A program made the position numbers and the translations under genes. The notes beneath the pieces are model-generated. The model did not search any database. It was not told where the DNA came from and worked only from the letters and a program-made list of their open reading frames with translations. Below, in pieces: positions 26,457 to 34,043 of a DNA stretch of 64,000 nt; within the stretch, counting starts at the first letter, position 1, and each line of letters opens with the position of its first letter. This DNA is from Rubripirellula lacrimiformis (GTDB taxonomy: Bacteria > Planctomycetota > Planctomycetia > Pirellulales > Pirellulaceae): NCBI RefSeq assembly GCF_007741535.1, contig NZ_CP036525.1, positions 248,001 through 312,000 of the forward strand. Reading direction: 5' to 3'.

Positions 26457-26891
26457 ATGATGCCTAATCGAGAACAAATCAAAGGTCACTGGAACGAAGT
26501 CAAGGGACGTCTACAGGAACACTGGGGCCAATTGACGGATGACGACCTGCAACGTGCGGAAGGGTCCGCTGAACGTTTGGTGGGTGTTGTGCAGCAAAAG
26601 ACGGGTGCCACTAAGAACGAAATCGAAAAGTTCTTGGATGGACTGTTTGGCCAAAGCGTTTCCGATCAAGCCAGCGAAGCGGTTCATCAGTACGCCGATG
26701 CCGCACAACAGGCTGCGTCGGAGGCTGCGGTCTACGCACGTGACCACTACCGTCGCCTTGCGTCCCAGACCGAAGACTACTCGGCGAAAATGGTCGATAC
26801 CGTGCGTTCGCGTCCGGCCGAATCATTGGCGATTGCTTTCGGTGTCGGCGTCGCGGCCGGTGCGTTGTTGTTCTTCGGTAGCAAGAAATAG
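26457..26891 (+). CDS. CsbD-like stress protein with C-terminal membrane helix
   Basis: Protein of 144 residues. Start at the ATG at 26457 (another at 26460), with GGAGAAG 5-6 bp upstream. Residues about 4-60 ([21 protein letters not shown]) are a CsbD domain, found in general-stress proteins. A helical middle rich in Ala, Gln and Asp follows. The C-terminus ([27 protein letters not shown]) matches the DUF883/ElaB-type glycine-zipper membrane helix. So it looks like a CsbD-ElaB fusion. It is the first gene of a five-gene run, and is separated by 8 bp from the next. Confidence 0.88.
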   Translation: MMPNREQIKGHWNEVKGRLQEHWGQLTDDDLQRAEGSAERLVGVVQQKTGATKNEIEKFLDGLFGQSVSDQASEAVHQYADAAQQAASEAAVYARDHYRRLASQTEDYSAKMVDTVRSRPAESLAIAFGVGVAAGALLFFGSKK

Positions 26892-26899
26892 TCGCTGTT

Positions 26900-27277
26900 A
26901 TGACGACTGCAACCCAAGAAAAGTCGGAAGCGATTCGGCGGCGGATGAGCGAAATTCGTTCGGAGCTTCCCTGCGATGTCGATGATGCTCGCCAGCGAGT
27001 GCGTCAACTGTCGGATTGGAAGTACCACGTCGCGAAGCGTCCGTTGCCCGTGCTGGCGATTGCTGCGGTCGCGGGTTACTTGCTGATGCCGGCAAAACGC
27101 CCTGTCGATCGAGTGGTGATACGCCGCGAAGGTGATGCGGAAGTTGCCGCCACGCCCGCCAAACGAAGTGTGGTGGGTGGCATCGTCGGTGCCCTGGGCA
27201 CGATCGCTGCTAGACAAGCGACAGCCTACGCCACCGCTCGAATCAGCCAGATGCTTCAACCTGAAAGGCCATCATGA
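26900..27277 (+). CDS. DUF3618-like membrane protein
   Basis: Protein of 125 residues. The N-terminal half is a charged helix (SEAIRRRMSEIRSELPCDVDDARQRVRQLSDW); VLAIAAVAGYLLMP forms a membrane segment; and the C-terminal part has a glycine/alanine-rich second hydrophobic stretch (VVGGIVGALGTIAARQATAYA). The pattern matches DUF3618/YqjC-YqjD-type small inner-membrane proteins. It overlaps the next gene by 4 bp (ATGA), so the operon is tightly coupled. The assignment to a named family is tentative. Confidence 0.75.
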   Translation: MTTATQEKSEAIRRRMSEIRSELPCDVDDARQRVRQLSDWKYHVAKRPLPVLAIAAVAGYLLMPAKRPVDRVVIRREGDAEVAATPAKRSVVGGIVGALGTIAARQATAYATARISQMLQPERPS

Positions 27278-27489
27278 TTGCTCCCGCACATTCCATCAAT
27301 CGATTGTCACCGCCCTACCAAGCACGGATGGTTCGCGTAGCCCGCGCACAGTCCGAACTGACGCAGCCGGAGCCTTCCAAAGCAGAATGGATCCGCCAGA
27401 CGGTCGGGCGTCACCCTGCCGCAGCGGTAGCGACCGCCTGCCTTGTCGGCTTGGCCATCGGCTGGTTCGTTAAACGAAGAAACGTATAG
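27274..27489 (+). CDS. Small DUF883-type membrane protein
   Basis: Protein of 71 residues. A polar N-terminus is followed by VGRHPAAAVATACLVGLAIGWFVKRRNV, the single C-terminal membrane helix with glycine-zipper spacing and positive end that is typical of ElaB/YqjD proteins, which tether ribosomes to the membrane in E. coli. The start overlaps the previous stop (ATGA). The next gene starts 4 bp after its stop. Confidence 0.75.
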   Translation: MIAPAHSINRLSPPYQARMVRVARAQSELTQPEPSKAEWIRQTVGRHPAAAVATACLVGLAIGWFVKRRNV

Positions 27490-27493
27490 ATCC

Positions 27494-28006
27494 ATGACCA
27501 GAAACAATAGTATCCAACGTGTCGCACGCGACGTGATTGACCTTTGCGAATTGCAAATGCAATTGCTGGCCGTCGATAGCCAAGAGGCACGCCGGAAAGT
27601 AACCAGTGCCGCGATCCTGGCCGCTGTCGCAGTCCTCGTGGGCGGGTCCGCGATCACAGTCCTGATGATCGGATCGGGGCTGCTGCTGGCCGAGATGACG
27701 GACTTATCAGCCGGCGGTGCGATGATGGTGGTCACGTTGTTGGCTTTAAGCTTGACCGCATTGTTTCTGGTGTTTGCAAACAAGGCGCTTCGAGCGGCGA
27801 CTGCGGCACTAGGCGAAACCAAGTCGGAATTCTCGGCCAACCTGAAATGGTTGAAAGCCACGTTGGTGTCACCAGACGAATTACCGCCGACACCGGGTCG
27901 AAGCGGCCAACAAGCTCGGTACGAAAATCCAGACCAACCAATCTATCCTCCGTCCGCCCGACAGTCAGACGACTTCTATTCGTCGAACATGTCGGCACGC
28001 CGATAG
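27494..28006 (+). CDS. Phage-holin-family (holin-X/YqjE) membrane protein
   Basis: Protein of 170 residues from the ATG at 27494. The N-terminal helix RVARDVIDLCELQMQLLAVD is followed by two transmembrane helices (about 36-58 and 68-91: AAILAAVAVLVGGSAITVLMI and GAMMVVTLLALSLTALFLVF) and a polar tail. This is the layout of YqjE/holin superfamily III (holin-X) proteins. In enterobacteria yqjE sits with yqjD and yqjK in a stress operon, as here. Despite the family name there is no sign of a phage nearby. It is separated from the next gene by 45 bp. Confidence 0.8.
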   Translation: MTRNNSIQRVARDVIDLCELQMQLLAVDSQEARRKVTSAAILAAVAVLVGGSAITVLMIGSGLLLAEMTDLSAGGAMMVVTLLALSLTALFLVFANKALRAATAALGETKSEFSANLKWLKATLVSPDELPPTPGRSGQQARYENPDQPIYPPSARQSDDFYSSNMSARR

Positions 28007-28051
28007 CGTCAGCACCCCGTAATCGACCTCCATTTTTTCAAAGGAATTCCC

Positions 28052-28294
28052 ATGAGTGAAGCACAAACCTCGAATCCGAACCGATCGGACATGTCTGACC
28101 AAGCACGTGCGGCAGCCAACCGCGTTGCGTCCGGAGCCCTCGAATTTGGGCAAGAATCGGCAAAGCACTACGTCCGCGAACCGGCGAAGGATCTGATCTC
28201 GTTGGCCAAGGCCTACGCCAAAGACAACCCCGACGTCGCAGCATGCTGGGCGTTCGGTCTGGGCATCGTCGTGGGTTGGAAGCTGAAACCGTAG
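28052..28294 (+). CDS. ElaB/YqjD-like small membrane protein
   Basis: Protein of 80 residues. The middle (ARAAANRVASGALEFGQESAKHYVREPAKDLISLAKAYAKDNP) is helical, and the C-terminus VAACWAFGLGIVVGWKLKP is a glycine-zipper membrane helix. GGAATTCCC precedes the ATG. It ends the stress operon; the second cloverleaf array begins about 120 bp downstream. Confidence 0.8.
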   Translation: MSEAQTSNPNRSDMSDQARAAANRVASGALEFGQESAKHYVREPAKDLISLAKAYAKDNPDVAACWAFGLGIVVGWKLKP

Positions 28295-28410
28295 GACGCA
28301 GCGATGCATTCGAAGCGGGGCATTTGGCGGTGTTAGGCAACCTCGCTGTGAAAATTGTTATGCCGTTGAGCGCTGCATTGCACGTTGGCGCGAACGGTTG
28401 CCCAAACGAA

Positions 28411-29130
28411 TGATCTCGCACCGATCGTTTGATCGTTGGGTAGTGCCCTACGCGCTGTTGTGGACGCGCGGCCCGATGGGCACGCGGTTAAACGAGTGTT
28501 GCCGCTCCGATCGTGTGATAGTGCCCGACGCGGTGGTGTGGGCATGCGGTTCACGAGTGGTACGAGACCAATCGTTTAACCGCTGGGCATCGCCCCGCGC
28601 GCTGTTGTGGACGCGCGGCCCGATGGGCACGCGGTTAAACGAGTGATGCTGCGCCGATCATCTGATCGTTGGGTAGTGCCCGACGCGGTGGTGTGGGTAT
28701 GCGGGCACATGAGTGATACCAGACCAATCGTTTAACCGCTGGGCATCGCCCCGCGCGCTGTTGCGGACGCGCGGCCCGATGGGCACGCGGTTAAACGAGT
28801 GATGCCGTACCGATCGTTTGATCGTTGGGTAGTGCCCGACGCGGTGGCGTGGGCATGCGGGCACATGAGTGATACCAGACCAATCGTTTAACCGCTGGGC
28901 ATCGCCCCGCGCGCTGTTGTGGACGCGCGGCCCGATGGGCACGCGGTTAAACGAGTGATGCCGTACCGATCGTTTGATTGTTGGGTAATGCCCCGCGCGC
29001 TGTTGCGGACGCGCGGCCCGATGGGCACGCGGTTAAACGAGTGATGCTGCGCCGATCGTTTGATCGTTGGGCGACAGCTTGCGCGTTGGTGTGGACGCGT
29101 AGTCCGCTGGGCACGCGGTTTAGCGCGTGT
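28411..29130. repeat. Second palindrome array of the cloverleaf family, 156-bp period
   Basis: Three complete palindromes lie at 28573-28641, 28729-28797 and 28885-28953, exactly 156 bp apart and each 69 bp long. All are bounded by CGTTTAACCG and CGGTTAAACG. Inner arms are GGGC-ATC-GCCC, CCGCGCG-N10-CGCGCGG and GCCC-GAT-GGGC. Between them lie related degenerate units whose left arm reads CGTTTGATCG or CGTTTGATTG; further copies end at about 28494, 29041 and 29127. The left-arm changes keep pairing with the right arm as G.U pairs on the + strand. Open frames across the array are of repeat origin. Confidence 0.93.
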
Positions 29131-29200
29131 TGCCAGCGGCGAGTTGGATGTCGGAGCGTCGGCGGACTCTAGAGCCTGGTTTGGCCGGCGACGCCCTGGG

Positions 29201-29857
29201 TTACTTCGCGGGTGGCGTGGCGGTGGGCTGCTTTGTTGGACCGACGGAGATGACCGTCGCTCCGTCGGGTAACACCATGCCAGGACGAAGTTCCGATGTC
29301 GCTGGGTCAAACGGCTTTACCACTACCGCCGAGCCGGCATAGGGATAGGCTGCGCGATAGGGGCGGGTGGTGGGTGCATAGTTGTAGGTCGTCGATGGGT
29401 AACTCGAATAACCTGAGTAGCCCGACGAGTACGGATATCCATAAGAGCGGTAACCGAGTCCGCCGTATCCGTAACTGCTGCTTCCAAAGCCGTAGCCGCC
29501 AATGCCGCCATAGCCGTACGGATAGCCGCCGCCAATCGACAAGCTGAAGCCGGGTCGCAAGTACCCGAAACTGGACCCGTGGTTCAAGTGGCTACTTCCT
29601 GAGTGGCCTGGATGCGACATCCCGCCGCCATGGTGCACGCCACCGCCCGGATGCCCTCCGCCGCCAACATGACCTCCACCGCCAACGTGCCCTCCGCCAC
29701 CCGGATGTCCTCCGCCGCCAACGTGTCCACCTCCACCGCCATGCCCGCCACCTCCATGACCACCACCGGACCGCTGGGCCATTGCCGCGGGCGCCAGCGA
29801 GCTGGCCAAAATGACAGTGAAGGCGAACAGGCTTGGACGAAAGAATCTCATCAACAT
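29201..29857 (-). CDS. Secreted Gly/His-rich protein
   Basis: Protein of 218 residues from the ATG at 29857, preceded by GAGGAG. The signal peptide is MLMRFFRPSLFAFTVILASS, with cleavage after AMA. The mature protein starts with about 70 residues of Gly/His repeats (GGGGHVGGGGHPGGGGH), then a Tyr/Gly/Ser-rich middle (GGYPYGYGGIGGYGFGSS), and a short folded-looking end (PGMVLPDGATVISVGPTK). The His-rich part could bind metals such as Zn, Cu or Ni; the Tyr/Gly part resembles sticky or structural surface proteins. Both are inferences from composition only. It is close to the palindrome array but not inside it. Confidence 0.8.
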   Translation of the reverse strand: MLMRFFRPSLFAFTVILASSLAPAAMAQRSGGGHGGGGHGGGGGHVGGGGHPGGGGHVGGGGHVGGGGHPGGGVHHGGGMSHPGHSGSSHLNHGSSFGYLRPGFSLSIGGGYPYGYGGIGGYGFGSSSYGYGGLGYRSYGYPYSSGYSGYSSYPSTTYNYAPTTRPYRAAYPYAGSAVVVKPFDPATSELRPGMVLPDGATVISVGPTKQPTATPPAK

Positions 29858-30324
29858 GACAAACTCCTCTGCGGATTCCGCAGGGTAAAGGGGGGGGGGC
29901 AACGCGGTGTGGGTGAGGAAGTTCGAGCTTGTGCGGAGTCTCAAGAAATGAGCAACGCACGATCATTCATTGTAGAAGCTAGTGGCGCGGATCAGGCAAT
30001 GAATCCCCTCGCCCGCGTTGGCAAGACAAATTCGTGCCCTCGTCCACTCTGACAGGTATTTCCAGAGCATCACCAAGTGCATTCCATGTACCAGTTCGCT
30101 ACCAATGGGTAGGAATCAAAGCGTTTTGTTAGGCTGAGCCGAAATCGAATCTGGTGTTCGTGTGAGAAGAGATCGAGTCCAGCATCGTCAAGATAGACTG
30201 CGCTGCGACGAATCGAACCACTAGGGTTCAGTAGCGATTCAGCACGAGCTAGATTGAACCAAGCGTCATTTCGTATCGTCGGGCGGGCCGAGCCCGCTAG
30301 TTTCAGGATCGGGGAAACGAGCCA
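29858..30324. other. Intergenic region, no clear gene
   Basis: 467 bp between the Gly/His-rich gene and surE. A G10 run lies at 29890-29899. A minus-strand open frame here (30070-30402) runs into surE; its part outside surE has a protein-like look (SIRRSAVYLDDAGLDLF), so a decayed gene remnant is possible but not supported further. Confidence 0.4.
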
Positions 30325-31062
30325 TTGAATATTTTGCTGACCAACGATGATGGGATCGATGCGCCCGGCTTGGCCGCGTTGTACGAATCGATCCAACGTC
30401 ATATCGATTCATCGATCAGCGTGGTCGTTGTTGCACCAGACCGAGGCCGCAGCGAGTGTGGACACAGCGTCACCACGTCGCGGGCATTGACCGTACAAGA
30501 GGTTCGCAAGAATTGGCACAGCGTCGATGGCACACCGGTGGACTGCGTCCGCGTTGCCACCGCGACCGTGCAGCCAGAGATCGACTTGGTGATCTCGGGG
30601 ATCAATGCGGGCGCCAATCTGGGCGCGGACCTGTTGGTCAGCGGAACGTTCGCCGCGGCCCGCGAGGCGTCGATGCAGGGAATCCCAGCGATGGCGGTAT
30701 CACACTACCGGCACCCTGAAATCGAATCGACCTGGGATCACGTCGGTGATTGGCTGGGTGACACGATTGCGGAGTTTCTGCGATTGGCGGAGTCGAAGCA
30801 ACCAATCCCATCTGTCCCGCTGTGGAACGTAAATCTGCCAGCGATCAATCCGAGCGGTCCCCGACCCAATCGCGTGGAATGCGACGTTGACCAACTGTCG
30901 ATGATTCGCACTGCCAAACGCACTAGCCGAGCGGAGCCTGATCGCATCGAAGTCTGTTTGTTAACCGATTTTCACCGCCGCCCACGAGCGGAGGGCAGCG
31001 ATGTCGATTTATGCTTCGGCGGACAGATCACGCTGAGTCGCTTGAACCCGCGAATCGTTTGA
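30325..31062 (+). CDS. surE: 5'/3'-nucleotidase SurE
   Basis: Survival protein E, a metal-dependent phosphatase acting on nucleoside monophosphates, 245 residues. The N-terminal motif NILLTNDDGIDAPG carries the two metal-binding aspartates (residues 8 and 9). APDRGRSECGHSVT holds the conserved serine region, and ISGINAGANLGADLLVSGTFAAAREA is the second active-site block. The start is TTG at 30325, required to give the conserved NILLTNDDG N-terminus. The C-terminal third is shorter and more variable than in E. coli, as is usual. It is convergent with csrA. Confidence 0.93.
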   Translation: MNILLTNDDGIDAPGLAALYESIQRHIDSSISVVVVAPDRGRSECGHSVTTSRALTVQEVRKNWHSVDGTPVDCVRVATATVQPEIDLVISGINAGANLGADLLVSGTFAAAREASMQGIPAMAVSHYRHPEIESTWDHVGDWLGDTIAEFLRLAESKQPIPSVPLWNVNLPAINPSGPRPNRVECDVDQLSMIRTAKRTSRAEPDRIEVCLLTDFHRRPRAEGSDVDLCFGGQITLSRLNPRIV

Positions 31063-31104
31063 TCCAAGCAACGCGCCGGGCGGTGCGAGAAGCAAACTTT
31101 TATC

Positions 31105-31122
31105 TTGAATCGTACGATTCAA
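31105..31122. terminator. Perfect 18-bp palindrome between surE and csrA
   Basis: TTGAATCGTACGATTCAA is fully self-complementary and lies in the 78-bp gap between the two convergent genes. It may help to end transcription in both directions or be a protein-binding site. No strong T-run follows on either strand. Confidence 0.4.
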
Positions 31123-31140
31123 CCTCTGGCAGGTTTTCGT

Positions 31141-31374
31141 TCAATCGTGAGGTTTGCTAGCGACCGCGACGTTGGTTTCGTCCATCGACATGGCCACAGG
31201 GGCGGAGCCTTTGGCCGAGATCTCGTGTCGGTTCAATTCGCCGCGAACGATCCGTACGTCGCGAGGCGCTTCGATGCCGATGGCAACGCGGTTGCCGGAG
31301 ATCCGGTTGATGGTCAAGACGATGTTGTCACCGATGAGCAGTTGTTCGCTTTCTTTGCGGCTTAGGACCAACAT
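31141..31374 (-). CDS. csrA: Carbon storage regulator CsrA
   Basis: RNA-binding post-transcriptional regulator of 77 residues, a homodimer that binds GGA motifs in mRNA leaders. The N-terminus MLVLSRKESEQLLIGDNIVLTI and the core GNRVAIGIEAPRDVRIVRGEL are classic CsrA, including the C-terminal strand with the RNA-binding arginine (VRIVR). The C-terminal ~20 residues are variable. No flagellar or fliW gene is beside it here. The leader carries CAGGGAAGTAAAATC before the ATG; a GGA-containing site could allow autoregulation, which is speculation. Confidence 0.95.
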   Translation of the reverse strand: MLVLSRKESEQLLIGDNIVLTINRISGNRVAIGIEAPRDVRIVRGELNRHEISAKGSAPVAMSMDETNVAVASKPHD

Positions 31375-31766
31375 GATTTTACTTCCCTGAGAAATTGTGT
31401 GATTCGTTGAACTGGACTTAGTACAAACGCCGTGCCAAACCTTCCGATTTTGGGCTCATGATCCGACGAACTGTTGATTCTTTAGCGGAAAACCGCAAAT
31501 TGCGGATCTTTTCGCTCAAGTTCGTTCCAACAATTTTGCGGTCTGAACCCCATCCTGGATCTGGTGTAGTGGTTCGAATGCGACCACAAAGCGCGATTTG
31601 AACCAACCGTCTCGCTTTGAGACACTCTTGGTTGCTTCCCCGCGACACAAGTACTATCGCTGTGCCCTGTGACACGTCTGGTCACAGGCCCTAAAAGAGA
31701 GGTTTGCAGTTGAATGCTTGCAAATAGAGGCGGATCACAGTCCGCGGCACGGTGGGTTCACGATGC
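31375..31766. other. Upstream region of csrA, no gene seen
   Basis: 392 bp lie between the csrA start and the mtnA stop, both on the minus strand. The region has lower GC than its neighbours and presumably carries the csrA promoter and leader. The short hairpin GCGGAAAACCGC (31484-31495) is visible. No convincing open frame or RNA gene was found. Confidence 0.45.
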
Positions 31767-32795
31767 TCACTGCGACGCTAGGTGCGAGGCCAGCTTGGTG
31801 GTCGTTGGCGAGCGGACGATTCCCCGTTCGGTGATGATCGCCGTGATCAGCTCGGCCGGCGTGACATCAAAGGCCGGATTCATCACTTTGGCGGCGTCGG
31901 GAACAACTTGAATGCCACCTGGATGGCTGACTTCCGCCGTGGATCGTTCTTCGATCGGAATTTGGTCACCGCTATCGATGGCCAGATCAAACGTGCTAGA
32001 GGGAGCGGCGACGTAGAAGGGGACATCGTGATACTTGGCCAGCACGGCCAAGGGATAGGTTCCAATCTTGTTGGCCGCGTCTCCGTTGGCCGCGATGCGA
32101 TCGGCGCCGACGATGACTGCGTCGATCCGGCCGGTTCGCAGCAGGCTGCCCGCCATCGAATCGGTCAGCACGGTTACCGGGACGCCCGCTTGGCTCAGTT
32201 CCCACGCGGTCAGTCGTCCGCCTTGCATCAGCGGGCGGGTTTCATCGGCGAACACTTCGATGGCATGGCCGGATTGGTGCAGATGGTAAATCGGCGCCAG
32301 CGCCGTGCCCCACATGGACGTCGCCAAACCGCCTGCGTTGCAATGAGTCAAGACAGCTTTGCAGTCGGCCAGCAGCGTTGCACCGTGACGTCCAATGTCG
32401 CGGCACATTTGGCGATCTTCGTCGTGGATTCGAATGGCTTCGGCCAGCAACGTGGCGGCCAGTTCTGCATCGTCGTCGACCGACTGCAGGACTGCTTTCA
32501 TCCGATCCAGTGCCCAGAACAAATTGACAGCGGTCGGACGGCTGGTCGCCAGGTGATCGATCGCATCCAGGAAGCCTTGCCGAGTGGCGGGGTTGGCTAG
32601 GCAGACGCCGTAGGCCGCTGCGATGCCGATCGCGGGGGCGCCACGAACCACTAACCGGCTGATCGCATCGTGGGTCTGGTCGACAGAGTCACAAATGAAC
32701 GAAACCAATTCGCCCGGCAACTTGGTCTGATCAATCAGAATCAATTGACCATCGACGAACTGAAGAGTTTCGGGGGCTTGGGATGCAGTCGGCAT
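31767..32795 (-). CDS. mtnA: Methylthioribose-1-phosphate isomerase
   Basis: Converts 5-methylthioribose 1-phosphate to 5-methylthioribulose 1-phosphate in methionine salvage. The 342-residue protein has the family segments VVRGAPAIGIAAAYG (about 48-62), LTHCNAGGLAT carrying the active-site cysteine (about 151-161), DETRPLMQGGRLTAWEL, and GADRIAANGDAANKIGTYPLA with the catalytic aspartate. C-terminal PAFDVTPAELITAIITERGI is also standard. It is related to eIF2B subunits, but these motifs favour MtnA. No other methionine salvage gene is adjacent. Confidence 0.95.
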   Translation of the reverse strand: MPTASQAPETLQFVDGQLILIDQTKLPGELVSFICDSVDQTHDAISRLVVRGAPAIGIAAAYGVCLANPATRQGFLDAIDHLATSRPTAVNLFWALDRMKAVLQSVDDDAELAATLLAEAIRIHDEDRQMCRDIGRHGATLLADCKAVLTHCNAGGLATSMWGTALAPIYHLHQSGHAIEVFADETRPLMQGGRLTAWELSQAGVPVTVLTDSMAGSLLRTGRIDAVIVGADRIAANGDAANKIGTYPLAVLAKYHDVPFYVAAPSSTFDLAIDSGDQIPIEERSTAEVSHPGGIQVVPDAAKVMNPAFDVTPAELITAIITERGIVRSPTTTKLASHLASQ

Positions 32796-32832
32796 GACAC
32801 AGAACAGAAAGTGAGGTGCAAGCGAGAATCGA

Positions 32833-32901
32833 TCAGCCGGTCAGTCGACTGATCGGCTGGTCGACTGATCGACTGGTCGACTGGTCGACTGGTCGGCTGG
32901 G
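32833..32901. repeat. CTGGTCGA tandem repeat
   Basis: A block of short repeats of the form (A)CTGRTCGA with SalI-like GTCGAC cores lies 38 bp upstream of mtnA. Eight-base spacing is regular at the right half (GACTGGTCGACTGGTCGACT) and ten- to twelve-base at the left. The first 15 bases match the motif at 8372-8386. The array is strongly self-complementary. Confidence 0.85.
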
Positions 32902-32985
32902 CAGGCGGTCGCAAAGTTTGACGGATCCACGTGCCGTTTGCGACCAGGGGCATGGTCAGGGCGACGGGCCGCGCCACGCGTCCGA

Positions 32986-33975
32986 TCACAGCCGGCGCCG
33001 TCGACGATGCATGCAGCAATGTTTGAACTTTTTGCCACTGCCGCAGGGACAGTCATCGTTTCGTCCGACGCGGCGTTTGCGGCGAGGAACATTGGCTAAC
33101 AGCCGTTGTGGATCTTGGCGATAGATCTTTTCTAGCATCTGATAGACCTGAGGATGCTTTTCGGCCAAGGTGGCTGGTGAATCAAAGAAGTATTCGGAAA
33201 GGACGGCGAAGTACTCGGCCGCGTTGGTGTAGGCATAGTCATTGATGTCTTCGTCGTGCCCCGGTTGGCGGCGCAGTTCCTGTGCGACCCAGTGAATCCA
33301 GGGGACGGCGGCGTCATGGCCGGCGACTTCGGCTGCGCCATCGATCGATCCATCTTCTTTGTCGACCAGGTGCGAAAATTCGTGGATGCCGACATTTCGT
33401 TTGTCGGTACGGTTGCTGAATCCGGCGATCAAGTCCGGTTTGGACAGGATCATCACACCGCTTAGATGGTAGGCGCCGACCATGCCTAGGGTTCGTCGGT
33501 CGGCCCCATCGTCGGTGCTGAAATTGTTGTCGTAGGCGCTCGGGTAGATCAGCACTTCGCCCAAGCCCGAGTATTCCCAGTGGTCGAATCCGAAGATTGG
33601 GATCACGGCGCTGGCGGCTACCAGAGCCACGGTGCGGTCATCGACATCGGTGCGGATACCGGTGATGGCGACCTCGTCGACAAACACTTTGACGAGGTTG
33701 CGAAACTTCTGTTTGCCTGGATCGTCAAGAGCTTGAAAGAAGGCGACGTCCGTCTGCAGCGTCCGTTCCCAGGTGTCGGGGAACGCGGTCGCGATCACGC
33801 GAACCCGACGAAGGGTCGAACGCCTGGACCATGCAAAGGCGACCGGGGCCAACAGTCCCAGCGCCAACCACCACGGTGACGCTAGCGACAGGGCGACCGC
33901 GACCGCCCCGACCACGCCGGCGTATCCCAAGGAAATTCGAAAGTTGCGTTGGTCCGATTGCGGGGTGACCAGCAT
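32986..33975 (-). CDS. MtfA-like zinc peptidase with SEC-C motif
   Basis: Protein of 329 residues. Two hydrophobic stretches near residues 16-48 suggest a membrane anchor. The central domain follows MtfA (M90): it carries IGIRTDVDDR-like and YPSAY segments and the zinc motif in NVGIHEFSHLVDKEDG with HEFSH as HExxH, plus ANEAEYFA-like NAAEYFAVLSEYFF downstream. The C-terminus has an SEC-C zinc motif (VGRNDDCPCGSGKKFKHCC), as found in SecA and in many planctomycete proteins. MtfA in E. coli modulates the sugar regulator Mlc; the target here is unknown. The SEC-C fusion is a notable addition to the usual MtfA. Confidence 0.9.
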   Translation of the reverse strand: MLVTPQSDQRNFRISLGYAGVVGAVAVALSLASPWWLALGLLAPVAFAWSRRSTLRRVRVIATAFPDTWERTLQTDVAFFQALDDPGKQKFRNLVKVFVDEVAITGIRTDVDDRTVALVAASAVIPIFGFDHWEYSGLGEVLIYPSAYDNNFSTDDGADRRTLGMVGAYHLSGVMILSKPDLIAGFSNRTDKRNVGIHEFSHLVDKEDGSIDGAAEVAGHDAAVPWIHWVAQELRRQPGHDEDINDYAYTNAAEYFAVLSEYFFDSPATLAEKHPQVYQMLEKIYRQDPQRLLANVPRRKRRVGRNDDCPCGSGKKFKHCCMHRRRRRL

Positions 33976-34043
33976 CGTGTGACGTTCCCAGGGATGGTTG
34001 GTTTGGTGTTCGATTCACCGTTTGTTTGGAAGGGCAGGGCGGC

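Noticed and set aside
27494-28006. Prophage remnant suggested by the holin-type protein
   Set aside because: No other phage gene is present; the YqjE/holin-X context is a stress operon.
28398-29342. ORFs across the second array
   Set aside because: Their sequence is only the translated repeat, on both strands, with no start-site support.
30070-30402. Minus-strand ORF of 110 residues near surE
   Set aside because: It runs 78 bp into surE on the other strand; the protein-like look is too weak to call a gene, so kept only as a remark.
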